A DNA stretch of 64,000 bases from Paulownia fortunei (Eukaryota; Streptophyta; Magnoliopsida; Lamiales; Paulowniaceae), in contig CM033120.1 in assembly GCA_019321725.1 (NCBI GenBank), positions 8,313,694-8,377,693 of the forward strand, given 5' to 3'. This document shows positions 36,476 through 48,870 of the stretch, one piece after another (position 1 is the first letter of the stretch; each line of letters starts with the position of its first letter). The position numbers and the translations under genes were made by a program. The notes beneath the pieces are model-generated. The model was not told the origin of the DNA. It made no database searches and worked only from the letters and a program-made list of their open reading frames with translations.

Positions 36476-37216
36476 TACATAGATAAGATGCTAAAAAGAT
36501 TTAGCATTGAAGGATCCAAATAAAATTTCTCTTTTGATATTTAAGTTCTCAAAGACTCTGGAATATAGAGAAAGAATGGGTCACGTACCTTATGCGTCCG
36601 CGATTGAAAGAATAACGTACACTATGCTATGTACGAGGCTTAATATCACATACGCATTGAGTGTCACGAGCAAATATAGTCAATCTTGGTGAGGAGCACA
36701 CTGGAAAGCCGTAAAGTCAATTCTTAAGTACTTACAATGAACTAAGGATCTCTTTATTATTTACGACAATAGATAATTGAAACTAAAATACTTCATTAAT
36801 TCAAATTTTCATTCTCATGTAGTTGCCTCAAAATTTGTATCTTGGTTTGTATTCATCCTAAATGGTGGTGCAAGAAACAATCTCGATTCCACCATCGAAG
36901 TTAAATACAACATGTGATGATTGAAAAAAAAATTGTTTGGATGCATAACCTCATCTAAAAGTTGGTTGTAGTTCCTTCGTGTTGATCTAGCACCTATGTA
37001 CTGTAATAACTATGGTGTCACTATGCAAGCAAATGAGCCAATATTTCATCAAAGACCCGAGAACATCTTAAGGAGATACCAATTGATATAAGAGATCGTT
37101 GGTAGAGGCAGTGTCAAAGTGAAGAAGGTTACACTATAGAAAATTTAGTGGACCTACTAACTAAACCCCTAGTGCAAAAGGTGTTTAAAGGACATCTTTA
37201 GAAGATAGTCTTAGAT
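36476..37216 (+). pseudogene. copia reverse transcriptase/RNase H remnant
   Basis: The translation reads YIDKMLKRFSIEGSK, then YASAIERITYTMLCTRLNI, then AVKSILKYLQ, and ends DLLTKPLVQKVFKGHL. This is the C-terminal end of a copia polyprotein (end of RT to RNase H) with stops and frameshifts. It runs straight into the LTR at 37250, so the order is right for the 3' end of one element. Gag, protease, integrase and most of RT are absent. Confidence 0.8.
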
Positions 37217-37249
37217 ACATGGGCAATCAACTATAGAAAAATGAAAAAT

Positions 37250-38880
37250 TGTTAGAATAGTGTCCGACGAGCCTATTATATTGGTCACTTTTATATTCTT
37301 GTAATAAATATTTTTTTCAATCAATATTAATAAATTAGGCATTTTCTCATATTTACAGTTAATTAAATTTTAATAAAATTAATATATCATAAATAGTTAT
37401 GAGGTATGGTGGTGTGTATGATGATGATCCTAAAATATGACTCTACGGCTTTGATCTTAAAATATTTTTAGTTGAAAATAATTAAGATAGGACATCAATA
37501 ATTTAACAAAACTTGCAAATAGATATATGCTTGCAAGGAGAAAGTCTCATTTCATGGATATTAGTATAGAGACACTAGTGCATATATGCGGGTGCGGGGA
37601 CAAGTGTACTAAAAAACCTACTTAGAAATTCTTAATTGACAATCAGATATTGATCATTATAGAATTCCTATGTTATGATAGTGCAAGATGAGTCCTTAGA
37701 CTTCATGCACCATAATAATCTTGTGCATAAGTAATTATACTTTAATTTATTCTATGATTAAATGGATAATCATAAATTAAAGAGAATGTTTTTGGTGCAA
37801 TTTAATTGTGTATAGAGGTTAATAAGTGGCCAACATAAGATTCATCATCCATATAGATGAATATGTAAATATCTTATATTTTATACATTTCTTGACTTGG
37901 AAGTCCTTAGTCAAAGTTGGATGAAAATTCGAAAAGGACTTCTCATCATTAAGTCAAGTGACGAGGAATAAAAATATACTTATTGAGTTATTTGAATTTC
38001 GATTAATAATCCATGCCTTAGGCCTGATTAGGAGATTAACTAATGGAAGAATCTTACTTGCATGGTATTCGTAATTGAAAATATTTGCTACTTTAACTAT
38101 ATCTAAGTTTTCATTGCTAGACATCAATCTAACTGGTAGGTTCTTAAAATCTAAGAGTTAATGCTAATAGGAATATTAATAAAAAGAATTTTAATTATTC
38201 AATTAAATCATAAGAGTTGTGAGTCTAGTACTAATTTATTGGTGAACCTAGAGGTCACACACTAATTTGGACAAGTTCACTTCTTATTAAGAAAAATAAT
38301 CTAATTGTTGGATTAAATGAATTAACTAATTGAATTAATTGATCTATCCGACTTCAATCAATTTCAAGTGTTGAGTTAATTAAATTAACTAATTAGATTT
38401 GATAAGATTAGGGAAAGTTCATTGAAGCAATTAATTAAATAATTAGGTCAATTAATTAAAAAAAACTTAATCAACTCATATAATAGATTAATTGAATTAA
38501 TTAAAAGGTTTAACTCAAACAATTTTAAGTTTACGTCCAAAGGATTTGAGATTGATGGGATCAAGGTCCACTAACAAATAGAAGATAAAAAATTAGAATC
38601 CTATAAAGAAAAGAAAATGAGATAGTTGGATAAATTATGTAACTACCAATTGATTTTGTACATGCACTAGGAAACTACGTTTGGTGATCAAATTCTATAT
38701 GAAATAGGAGAACCATTGGTAGGCCACAAGGGAGTATAAATATACGCCCTAGGGCAAAAAAATTAGGCACTTTAGAATTGCAATTTTCAGTCCCTTGGAG
38801 TCCCCCCTTCCCCCATCTTTTCTTTGCTTGATTTTTGTGTTCTTTATTTCTACTATCTTGAATAGAAGAATCCAAAAATT
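37250..38880 (+). mobile_element. Truncated 3' LTR of copia element
   Basis: It starts TGTTAGAATAGTGTCC and is collinear with the solo LTR at 32907, including a TATA-like GTATAAATATA near 38732. Recognisable similarity fades about 38830-38880, so the R/U5 end (about 400 bases compared with the solo LTR) is missing. Confidence 0.75.
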
Positions 38881-38897
38881 AAGTACCTATATACAAA

Positions 38898-38942
38898 ATA
38901 TTTATGTTTTTGCCTCCAAATATTTATGTTATTGCCTCCAAA
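38898..38942. repeat. 22-bp tandem repeat
   Basis: TATTTATGTTWTTGCCTCCA occurs twice in tandem at 38899 and 38921, with a third partial CCTCCAAAATTTAT. It lies at the point where LTR similarity is lost. Confidence 0.6.
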
Positions 38943-39239
38943 ATTTATACATTTAACCCCACTTAGTAATTATCGAATCAATTACTAACATAAGCTTGAT
39001 ATCATACAGACATAAAAAAATATGACTCAATTTTAGAAGAAATACATTTGGAGCTCTTTGGTAAATAAATTTTAAGATAGTGAAGGGGTTTTTGATTCAT
39101 AATTAATTAGGAGAGTTTTGATTAATGTTCTGAATTAATCATATAGGGTCTTGGAATATAATAATATAGTTTTGATTAATATTAATAGTCATTTAGTTCT
39201 CTGAATTAATATATTTATTCTACAAATGATCAATTAATT

Positions 39240-40534
39240 ATTTTGAAGTATAATATGAGCCTGTTTATACTTGATTTGTCTCCGTTGAGCGATAAATTTT
39301 TAAAATTGGGTAATTTCATCCACCATTATTTCTACATTTAGAGTTGGTGCTTCCATCTTATCTTGAATTGGTGCATCAAAGTTATGTTCATCCTCGACTA
39401 TCATACTGTGCATTATTATGCACACGGTCATTATATAATATAAATCATTTTTTCTCCAAAAATGTGCTGGTGCTGCCATAATTGCAAATCATGATTGGCG
39501 AACTCTAAATGCACGTTCTACTTCTTTTCTATATGCTTCTTGTTTCATTGCAAAATATTATTTTCGAACCACGCGGATCATGGATAGTTGCACAAGAGTT
39601 GACCATTTTGTGTATATACCATCAACTAAATAATATCTCATGTTATATTCTTTTCCTTGAATAACATAATGTGCATGAGGTGTAATACCTTGAGTGAAAT
39701 TGGAAAAGAAATGGGATGCCTCCAAAATATTAATAAATATTAAATCCCGACGTACAGAAATATACATGTCATATCCAAATATCATAATCCGTTACAACTT
39801 TGAGAATAATGGTTGGAGATCCACTTCAACCTGCATATTATCCCGCTCAGACTGTTAGTTTTTTCACCTCCAATGCATACAATCTAGACTATCCAACATT
39901 TCTGAAAAGCCACGTTGCTTACTAATATGCAATAACCTAACAACGTCATTAACAATAGGTGATCTTAGATATTACTCTGCAAATACCTTAAAAACAATAC
40001 GATGAAATCTCTTCATACACTCAACTATAGTAGACTCTCCTATTTTGATATACTCATCAATAGCATCCGTTAGTACAACATATGCTAATATCCGCAATGC
40101 GACTGTTATTTGCAAAGTAGACAATTCGAGTCTACCAACCACATTCCTTCATTGTATGAAATAGTCATAATGAATTTTCATAACAGTAACAATACGAAAA
40201 AAATAAACTTTGAGACATTCAAAATCGTCGGCAAAATACCACTTCATTGTATCTTGGATTTTCAGCAAAATAGTCGTTGAACAAATTATGATCGGCTATT
40301 TCTCGATCATGATTAATTACTATATGACTAGAAATTGAGCCTCTAGAAGTAATTTGGGCATTCTATTGGTTGAGTAATTACGTGTAGATGATGTTGTTTC
40401 TTGCCACAAATACAAGTTATCACTTCTTCTTCTATATTAATGGCCTCAAGATCATTCATCAACTCATCATTTTCATCATCAGAGAATGAAGATGAGTTAG
40501 ATGCATAATATGGACCAACAATATTGAAATTCAT
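39240..40534 (-). pseudogene. PIF/Harbinger transposase, degenerate
   Basis: The minus strand from 40534 starts MNFNIVGPYYASN with an acidic stretch. It continues to REIADHNLFNDYF, ITVALRILAYV, ESTIVECMKRFHRIVF, RGFSEMLDSLDCMHW, HYVIQGKEYNMRYYLVDG and IYTKWSTLVQ, then YRKEVERAFRVRQ. This is the plant Harbinger DDE nuclease (DDE_Tnp_4/plant transposon protein) in order, including the YYLVDGIY block before the last catalytic region. Many stops and shifts prevent expression. The left end may be the GAGCTCTTTGGTAAATAAAT sequence near 39052. Its probable partner ORF is at 54805-55543 on the other strand. Confidence 0.82.
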
Positions 40535-40611
40535 TTTTTTTTTGTGGATGAGAAAATTGAATGAATTTTCTTGTGGATGAGAAAATAGCTTTATGAAGAT
40601 GAATTACGCTT

Positions 40612-40681
40612 TTAGAACTGTCGAAAGTAATATTTTCATATAAGATATCAGATATTATCTAAGTTAACGATTAGATCTTGA
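40612..40681. repeat. Left remnant of the 107-bp tandem array
   Basis: This segment, with ATAAGATATCA and GATTAGATCTTGA, matches the unit found at 53268-53312 (ATAAGATATCA, GTTAGATCTTGG). It ends precisely at the Athila-like LTR. Together with the right flank it rebuilds a continuous repeat unit, which shows where the retroelement inserted. Confidence 0.65.
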
Positions 40682-42740
40682 TGTTTGTGAACATTTTGCA
40701 AGCCACATGTACACGGTATCAAGTTTTAATATAATGGTGAGTTGAATATCGTATCCACAAGGATTGTAATAAAAAATTATATAAAGTAGCATAGTTTAAA
40801 TAGTCTCAATTTTATCTAGAAAATTGAGTGATGATTGGTAAACAAAGTAGAGTAAGATAAAAAAAATACAAAGGCAAGAGTGGAGTTCTTAAAAGCAATA
40901 CAACAAATACCTTATGAGTAAGAAAGTCTAGAAGAACGACTCGCCTAATTATCACCTATGTTCTTCCAAAATATACCAATCTAAGTCAGCAATACATGTA
41001 AGTTAAGAATTCCTAAAGTCATCAATTTTCTCGCTCGAGTGCCGAATTGACTATGAGTTCCAACATGAATTTCAATATTTTTATAAAAATTCAATAAATA
41101 AAACTCTATAAAAGTTCAATTAATCTTTTTCAAAACTTTAAAGGTTTCATAAGCTTCTCAACTCTATGATTCCTAGGTTGTGTTATCCTTATGATCATGT
41201 ATAATCTTCCCTCTCTCAAGTATAGAATCTCATACATCAAAAAATCACAATTAATGGTCAATAATCAAGATGCAATACTAAACAAGATGAATAATTTGAA
41301 CTAATATATTGATTGAAACTCAAAACATAGAATCAAATATGGTCACAACATCCTCTAGAAAGAAAAGTTTAGTTCATTATGGATGAATATAACTTTAAGA
41401 AATACATAAGAAAGAACATGAAAATTGTTCACTAATTTGTGAGGTGAGAAGAATGGTTGAAGCTCTCATTGTCTCCAAGAATGGCTTCATTGGTTGATGC
41501 AAATCTTCTCTTCAACTTCTTAAGACGATTGCTCTTTTTTCTTCTCTCTAGCTGCAAATGAGTCTACAAGCGGAAACTTAGAGTAGATGGAGAGGTAGCG
41601 ACCTATAAGGCATGACTAGTAGCAAAATGTTATACTCAAAAGCAAGGAATTGATTATGAGAAAACTTTTTCGCCAGTAGTGATGCTTATATCCATTCAAA
41701 TACTGTTGGCCATATCTGTTGGGTTCGCTATAATCGTAGGGGTATACGCAATAGAAAATTAAAATTTTTATCAAACATAAATTTAACCCCTTTGATTCGA
41801 AAGTGATTTTAATGATCGCGCTTATTCAAGTGAATATATAAATAAATATAAAATCAGATTATACCTTTCGTGCACTCCGATTGTTGTAGGGAATGAAGCA
41901 ATCAATTGCTTATCCTGGACTATCAGAACTCGCAGGGATCCAAGTGTCTCCCCTCTATCAGGTCCACAATACGAAAGAGCAACACCAATCAAAACGATTC
42001 ACTAGTATCCTTTTAATTGTTTACTAATTTAGAACCGGAGTATATTTTCAAGAACAATAAAGATTGATTCTTTAAGTTCTTGAAACAATAATATGAAGAG
42101 AATAACAAGAAACTTATTTTCTTTGTCTTTCTTTTCTTTTCTTGGAGAGTAAAAATAGAAGACTTTAAACAAAATATTTTTTGCTCAATTTTTTTTTGAA
42201 TTGAATTATGTAATTTTCATCCCTCATATATATAGGGCTTTCTCTTCATACTTTAGTGGTCTTTTTTCTTCCTTTTTTGATACATTTTTAGCTCCCAAAA
42301 TCTCCTTCAAGTGTGTCCTGTCATATCTTCTTTATCCTCTTAAAATTAGGTGATAAGAAAAATAGACCATATGCAGGGCATGCGTGGATAAACTTCAAAG
42401 CATACCGTAACATGGTATCTCTGTGCCACGGTATGCTTTTTGTGCTTCGGCATGCTTGCAGCCTGAAGCTCATTGGATTAGCATGACGCAACATGCACCT
42501 TTGTACTTGTTTTTCTTCATTTTTAGGCCATGTCGTGGCATGGAATGACTGTGTTGCGGCATACCTTCATCTTTTTCATTTTTTTGGGTTGTTTTATTCC
42601 TCGTTTTTCTTCTCGACTTGCATTTTAGAGAGTTGTTCTGTAATGCATCAAAACACGCTTAAAAACTAGATAATTGTTTGAGATCAATTAGATAATCGAT
42701 CTAAAAGTACTTAATTTGTTGGTATAAAACTAATATATCA
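40682..42740 (-). repeat. 3' LTR of the Athila-like element, carrying a nested copia insert
   Basis: It aligns with the LTR at 51664-53205 on both sides but differs in a central block (41557 to about 42245). There the LTR sequence is replaced by copia-derived DNA, which explains the larger size of about 2.06 kb versus 1.54 kb. The end TATATATCA abuts the polypurine tract. Confidence 0.82.
41557..42245. mobile_element. Nested copia debris: RT fragment (+) joined to a reversed LTR end (-)
   Basis: 41595-41716 on the plus strand encodes copia RT text: VATYKA, a TGA where Arg is expected, then LVAKCYTQKQGIDYEKTFSP and ISIQILLAI. From 41717, TGTTGGGTTCG onward is the reverse complement of a copia LTR 3' end (compare CGAACCTAACA of the solo LTR). 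It includes a minus-strand TATA-like CCCTATATATATGAGGG near 42222-42238. The two parts are in opposite orientation, so this is a composite. Confidence 0.65.
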
Positions 42741-42754
42741 AATACCCAAAACTT
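42741..42754 (-). other. Polypurine tract of the Athila-like element
   Basis: On the minus strand AAGTTTTGGGTATT directly precedes the LTR start TGATATATT. It is preceded by TTGAGGACAAGCAAA, an arrangement seen in Athila-type elements. Confidence 0.65.
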
Positions 42755-44040
42755 AAAGATTTGCTTGTCCTCAAGCATCAAACATGAATTCTCAATAGCA
42801 ACCCCTCTATGAATCAGGTTACCAAAGTCAAGAAAGATTTTTCTAACATCTCATCTCAAAAAATTAGAAAAATATACCAAGTTTACATGTTAACATGCAT
42901 ATTGGTTTCACTTAACTTCATGGTCTTGTGTGTATGAGTGTGAAAGAAGGAGTTTATCAACTTATATTTATCATCCGGATAGGTTTATAAAGCCAACTAC
43001 TCATATTTGATCCACTTTTGAAGTGCTTACCAAACTTCATAGGCTTATTTTTCACACTAATCTTCACTAATGTAGGTAGATCATAGCATCAAAGATCAAA
43101 AGAACTTCCAAAACTTGTATTGTGAGGCTTGGGTAATGGTGGAAAAATATAAAAAATTGTAGCTAAAAATTACCTATTTTACCTAATCATACTAGAACCT
43201 TTATGAATGAGCACCAACTTTTTCATCAATCCCTTCATTTTTCTTTATTGAACATCCCACTTTTTTTTTATATCTTGGATTACCCACAAATTTATTTCTT
43301 TTGTTATATACAATGGGGGTCTATTTGTTTTAGGGAGTTCAAATCATACACCCTAATTCATAATCTCTTCATTTCATTACTTTTTAATATTTTCTTCTCT
43401 GTTTTTTTTGTATACAATAATTCATTCAAGAATGGTTGTGTAAATGAGAAGAAAAAGGGTCGAAAATTGGATTTTTTCATAAAACTTGATAATGTGTATG
43501 GGGTGTCTAAAGAATTATTTCAATAGGCTCAAGAGGGGACACTAGGGAATAATTCAAGTATAGGTTGGTTTCAAAGGCTCAAACGGTCCAAAAATGGTCT
43601 AAATCATCTCTCTAATGCTATGCCACCTAGGATTTCGCCTTGACTAGTGATCAAACAAGTTCTAGAAGTTGGCGGGATCATTTAGGACATAGTTAGACCT
43701 TATAAACTATCTCTAAACTATTAGATTTAATTCAACAAACTACTTAGTACATAAAGATTCACAAGACCTTATAAAGGAAATAAAATCAATTTTTTTATGT
43801 TTAGACACGTAAGCAAACGTATATATTCTAATATTTACTTTTTTCAAACATGCACATATTTCATCACTAAACTTGACAATCAGTAAACTAAACAAGTCAA
43901 TGAACTAAACTCAACAAGCTACAAATAAGCATTACACTTCTTAAGCAACAAGAAATTATCCTAAACTCCTAAACTCCCCCCAAACTTAATAAAAGCATTG
44001 TCTTCAATGATTGAAAGAATTGTATAACAAGAGCACTTTC
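42755..44040 (-). other. Athila 3' non-coding spacer
   Basis: No coding sequence is supported; a 107-codon plus-strand frame at 43203 is antisense and low complexity. At 43975-43988 the minus strand has a second polypurine-like TAAGTTTGGGGGGA, just after the extra ORF. Confidence 0.5.
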
Positions 44041-45245
44041 CTGAAAATGGGGTGTGTTCATTCCTGGGTGGGAGAGGCGTTATCAGACGAAGATAATGAG
44101 TATGCAAGAAGGATTGGAGGTGGAGGGAATTCAATATTGATTTCCACTAAAGCAAAATATTGCATGGCCTGCATGTGCTGGATGTTGTACTCCATGTATG
44201 CATCAAACCTCTCAATATGGCGATTCTATAGCCTCCTCATGCACCTTATCTCTACTTGTAAATGCTGATTTGAATCTTGAGGTAGAGGGTAAGATGCAAC
44301 AGCAGTGTGCTCGACAGGGGCTGTGTCCTCAACATGATCAGGAGGAGAGATAGGATTTTCATCTAGGTGGTCATCAGCTGCAGGATCCTCCTCAAATATA
44401 TATCCAGCATCGAAGGGGTGGGGACATCCGTTCCATGATATATAACTCATGATCTTGTCATGATCAAATAGAGAAGTAGGTTTTGCAACAGCCTCTCCTT
44501 TGTCCTAAATGATCCCTACCTATTTGGCCAATGCATAGATGAAGGATGGCATGGCGAGCCCACCTGAGAAGCCTTTCTAAATGATAAAATCAATAGACTT
44601 TTGAATTCTATAAGCTACATCAACACTCATGCTCTGCGTGACGGCATATAGAATGAGTGCTTAGCCTCTGTTGACATGGCTATGATGAGTGGTGGGTTGT
44701 ATCTTGGCATAAATGAAGTAGTACCACGCCTTCCCTAAATGACTTAGTATGGATGTTGAAAATTTGTTTGAGCCGCTTTGGTTGTTTGCCAATTTCAACC
44801 ATTCTGTACTGGGCTTACAAAGGGTTTGAATTACATGCTCAAATTTTGGTGGCCCGACTAAGAATTATCTCATTTTCTCCCTGTTGATGTCGGGGAGATG
44901 GTAGTAAGCTTGGATGGCCTATTTATTATAGGACACCGTCTTACCCCAGACAAAGACTTGGCGGTGATCATGCTCTTTCGCATTAGCATAAAATTCCCGA
45001 ATAACTTCAATCACCGCCAGTTCAGGTTGTACCATGAAATGTACTTATTACCTAGCTCGGATCATGGTGAAAAGGTCTCCATCATCCCTGAATTAGGATA
45101 AAGGCCCTTCTTTGGGATCAGATTCTTCTCATAGAGCTTGTGGTATAGCTCCTCCACCTCAGCACTCACAAAATGCTTTTTGTCGAATAAAGTAGCAGCT
45201 GGGGCCTTGCCTTTCTGTTGATTTCTTTGTGTCTATATCTACAAA
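44041..45245 (-). pseudogene. Extra 3' ORF of the Athila-like element (env position; putative plant transposon protein-like)
   Basis: The minus-strand reading shows QQKGKAPAATLFDKKHFVSA, then EVEELYHKLYEKNLIPKKG, then EFYANAKEHDHRQVFVWGKT and QAYYHLPDIN, and later SYISWNGCPHPFDAGYIF and QVEIRCMRRL. The FYANA...VWGK...YYxLPDI pattern is that of the family named putative plant transposon protein (Transposase_32-like). It lies downstream of integrase in the same direction, where Athila elements carry their env-like ORF. Several stops and frameshifts are present. No membrane segment or signal peptide was evident, so an envelope role is not supported by sequence. Confidence 0.6.
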
Positions 45246-46258
45246 ATGCATGTAAGGAGAATTAATGCCAAAAATGAGAGTAGCCTATAAGCATTTCACA
45301 TAATGTTACCTCACTTTCCCTTGCAAAGCTAGGATGACATGAAAATGAGTGTTTGAAATCATTTACCAAACATTTCATGTAATATGTATGGGAAATTGGT
45401 GTTTTGGGATGAAAATATTGATTATGCATTCAATATAGATGATGAAACATCAAATCTCAAGCATTATATCATCAATTTCAACTTAATTGGCAATGTTCGT
45501 GAGAAATAAATGAATTAAGCTCAATATTACAATGCACATCAAGTGTTTGTAAAAAGTTCTCAACCAAATTTTCAAGAAAATATGAACTTTTAGCACAATG
45601 TATCAACCCCCAAGCATCAATTCATCAACCAACAACAACATCAAGCTCAAGAGGTTGAAGACTTACCGCAAATTTGGCAAGAATTGGTTGAAATTCGAGT
45701 GTGAGTGAAAAATTTCCAAAATTGAGTTTTTTATGTTGAATTCTCAAAAATCCACCGATTGATTTGATTAGCAGTGAGTTAATATGATGAAATATGATAT
45801 AATACATTTTCTAATCAGTTTAGAACACAAGAATTTAGTAGAAATTGGGGAATGGGTGTTTGGAATTTCAGAGAAAAAGTTTTTTGTTTAGAAGAGTTAT
45901 GAAGAAATGAGGTTTTCTTTCGAATTTAAAACCTTATTGTACACGCATGCTACAGCATGCTCCAGGCTAAAATTACTAGTTGACTCATATGCTGCGACAT
46001 TCTCTACCCCGTGTCGCGGCATGCTCTACGCCAAAATGCCATGCCGTGGAATGCCCATTTTTTCTGTAATTTTTTAATTTTCAGTCTTTAACTTGTAAAA
46101 ATGAGTAAAAGATCAATGAACAATTATCATGATATGAAACAACAATACAAGAACAGCAAGAAATAAAGCAACACATACAAAAAAAAGTAAAGAGAGATTG
46201 GTTTGCCTCCCAAGAAGCGTTTTATTTAAAGTCTTTAGCTAGACCTAAACCGAATACC
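45246..46258 (-). other. Spacer between integrase and the extra ORF, with palindromic cluster
   Basis: Mostly AT-rich with no supported ORF. At 45948-46055 several CATGC(Y)RYRGCATG-like near-palindromes occur (for example GCATGCTACAGCATGC), the same motif family as in the LTR U3 region. Confidence 0.5.
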
Positions 46259-47514
46259 TTAGTTTTCTTCTCCAAGTGGAAGATTAGACATCTTCCAAAT
46301 TTTTTTTTCGTAACAATGTTTCAACCTTTGTTCATTGACATGAGATATTGGGTCATCATTACCTTTGAACTCAACCACCTCAAATGGAAATGTCTTGTTG
46401 ACAATGAAGGGTCCGAACCATCTATATTTCAATTTTTCCAAAAAAAATTTTAATCTAGAATTGAAAAGTAACACAAATTGTCCGGATTGAAATTTTCTTC
46501 TCAAGATCATTTTGTTATGCCATTGTTTTGTTATTTCTTTATAGATTTTAGCATTTTCATAGGCATCATTCCTAAATTCCTCTATTTCATTGAGTTGTAG
46601 CAATCTTTTTTCTCCAATTGCCTTTGTATCAAAATTTAGTTGTTGCATAGCCTAATATGTTCTATGTTCTAGCTCAATGGGTAGGTGACAAGCTTTTTCA
46701 AACATTAATCAATAAGGAGACATACCTATAGGAGTTTTATATGTTGTGCGGTATGCCCACAATGCATTATCAAACTTATGTACCCAATCATTTCAATTAA
46801 TGTTTACCGTTTTCTCAAGGATTTGCTTCACTTCCTGATTGAGATTTTGACTTGTCCATTTGATTGAGGATGCTATCCAAGAGCTAAATTATGTCTTACA
46901 CCATACTTAGACAAAAGGTTATTAAATATTTTATTACAAATATAAGAACCTTCATCACTTATAATTGCTTTAGATATGCCAAAACAAGTGAAAATGTATT
47001 TGTGCAAGAATTTAAGTACTACCCGGGCATCATTAGTAGGTGTGGCAATTGCTTCTATCCACTTGGAGACAAAATCCACAACAATCAAAATGTACGATCG
47101 GCCATTTGATAGAAGAAATGGTCCCATGAAGTCAATACCTCAAACATCAAATAGTTCAACTTCCATTATGTTTGTCAAAGGAAGTTCATGGCATCTAGTA
47201 ATTATTCCAATCTTTTGACATCGATCTAAAATGACCACCATAATCCTAAACAAAGTTGGTCAATAAAAACTGGATTGTAATACCTTAGAAACTGTCCATA
47301 TAGGTCCAAAATGACTACCACATGGGAATAAATGACAATGCTTTAGAATATCATTTATTTCTTTCATTGGAATGCATCTCTGAATCACAGAATTTGAACA
47401 CCTTTTGAAGAGTAAGGGATCATTCCATAGATATGATTTCACATCATGTAATTTTTTTTTCTTTTGATGATATGTGAGGTTTGGGAGCAATAATCCACAT
47501 GCAAGATAATTCAC
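46259..47514 (-). pseudogene. Athila-like integrase region
   Basis: MGPFLLSNGRSYILIVVDFV and SKWIEAIAT mark the catalytic core (46873-47127), followed by ISDEGSYICNK. The C-terminal part (46259-46648) has a 129-residue stop-free frame with GEKRLLQLNEIEEFRNDAYE, then QFVLLFNSRLKFF and YRWFGPFIVNKTFP, typical of Athila. The upstream zinc-binding part (47260-47514) includes PLLFKRCSNSVIQRCIP and HFGP. Frames are separated by stops. Confidence 0.8.
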
Positions 47515-48870
47515 AAAATCTGCATACTAACATAATTATCTTTGATTGCTAAAATAAACTCATCTGGAAAAAATTCTTTAATTTGTCCTTCAAAGTTCTC
47601 ATTTTTCTGCTCCAACCTCGATAAGTGATTAGCCACCATATTTTCACTTCTATTCTTATCTTTGATTTCAAGATCAAATTCTTGAAGGAGTATCCACCAG
47701 ATTAGCCTTGATTTTTCATCATTTTTAGTAAAGAAGTACCTAATAGCAACATGATCCATATATACTATCATCTTGTTACCTACAAGATAAGCATAAAATT
47801 TATCAAATACAAAAACAACAGCTAACAACTCTTTTTCAGTAGTGGTTTAATTTTATTGGGCATTAAGTGTTTGACTTACATAGTAAATGACTCTGAAAAT
47901 TTCATCTCTTCTTTGTCCTAACACAGCTCCAACTACATAATTACTAGCATCACACATAAGCTCAAATGGTTGGGTCCAATCCAATACCACTATAATAAGA
48001 GTTCAAATTAGAGCCTTCTTGATGTGATCAAAGGCCTGTACACAATCAACATTAAAATCAAACCCAGCATGACCCAAAAGACTATGAATAACTTTCACAT
48101 TGATTGGTGGTGGAATTTTTTAAATAACAATATTTTTTGCTCGGTCTGCCTCAAGTCCTTCAGAGGACACTTAGTGACTAAAATAATACATTTTTTTAAC
48201 ATAAATGGTATTTTTCCCAATTTAAAACAAGGTTAGTCTTCTCACATCTTGGCAAATAAAAGAAAGATTATGTAGACATATATCAAATAAGGAGCCAAAT
48301 ACTGAAAAATCATCTATAAAAATTTTCGTTCTCTTCTCCACCATATTATAAAAAATTACCATCATGCATTTTTGTAAAATGGATGGGGCATTGCATAATC
48401 CAAATGGCATTTTTCGAAAGCAAAAGTACCATAAAAGCATGTGAATGTTGTTTTCTCTTAGTCTTCGGGTGTTATGATAATTTAATTGTACCCAGAATAA
48501 CCATCAAGAAAATAATAGTAATGATATCCTACAAGTCGGCCGAATATTTGATCAATAAATGGGAGGAAAAAATGGTCTTTACAAGTAGCTTTGTTGAGTT
48601 TTCTATAATCAATACATACTTGAATGTTCTTGTTGGTATTAGTTCATTGTTATCATTTTGAATTATGGTCATGTCATTCTTTTTTGGAACTAGTTGAACT
48701 GGACTCACTTGAGAACTATCAGAAATTGCATAAATAATTTCGGCATCCAACCATTTCAAAACATCATTTCTTATAACCTCTTTCATTGTAGGATTTAGTC
48801 TATATTGATGTTCAATAGAAGGTTTGTAAGATTCTTCCATTAAAAATTTTATGCATGACAATTGAAGGAA
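47515..48870 (-). pseudogene. Athila-like reverse transcriptase and RNase H
   Basis: The RT begins near 48861 with YRLNPTMKEVIRNDVLKWLD and SPVQLVPKK. It continues through FRKMPFGLCNAPSILQKCMM, and the active site appears as IFIDDFSVFG near 48300-48330. RNase H at 47511-47828 carries IVYMDHVAIRYFF and NMVANHLSRLE. Stops break the frame, including between the fingers and palm. Confidence 0.82.

Noticed and set aside
43203..43526. 107-codon plus-strand frame, Phe/Leu-rich
   Set aside because: It is antisense to the retroelement, low complexity, and has no family resemblance.
44041..45245. Calling the extra retroelement ORF an envelope gene
   Set aside because: No signal peptide, membrane anchor or cleavage site is visible; only the position is env-like.
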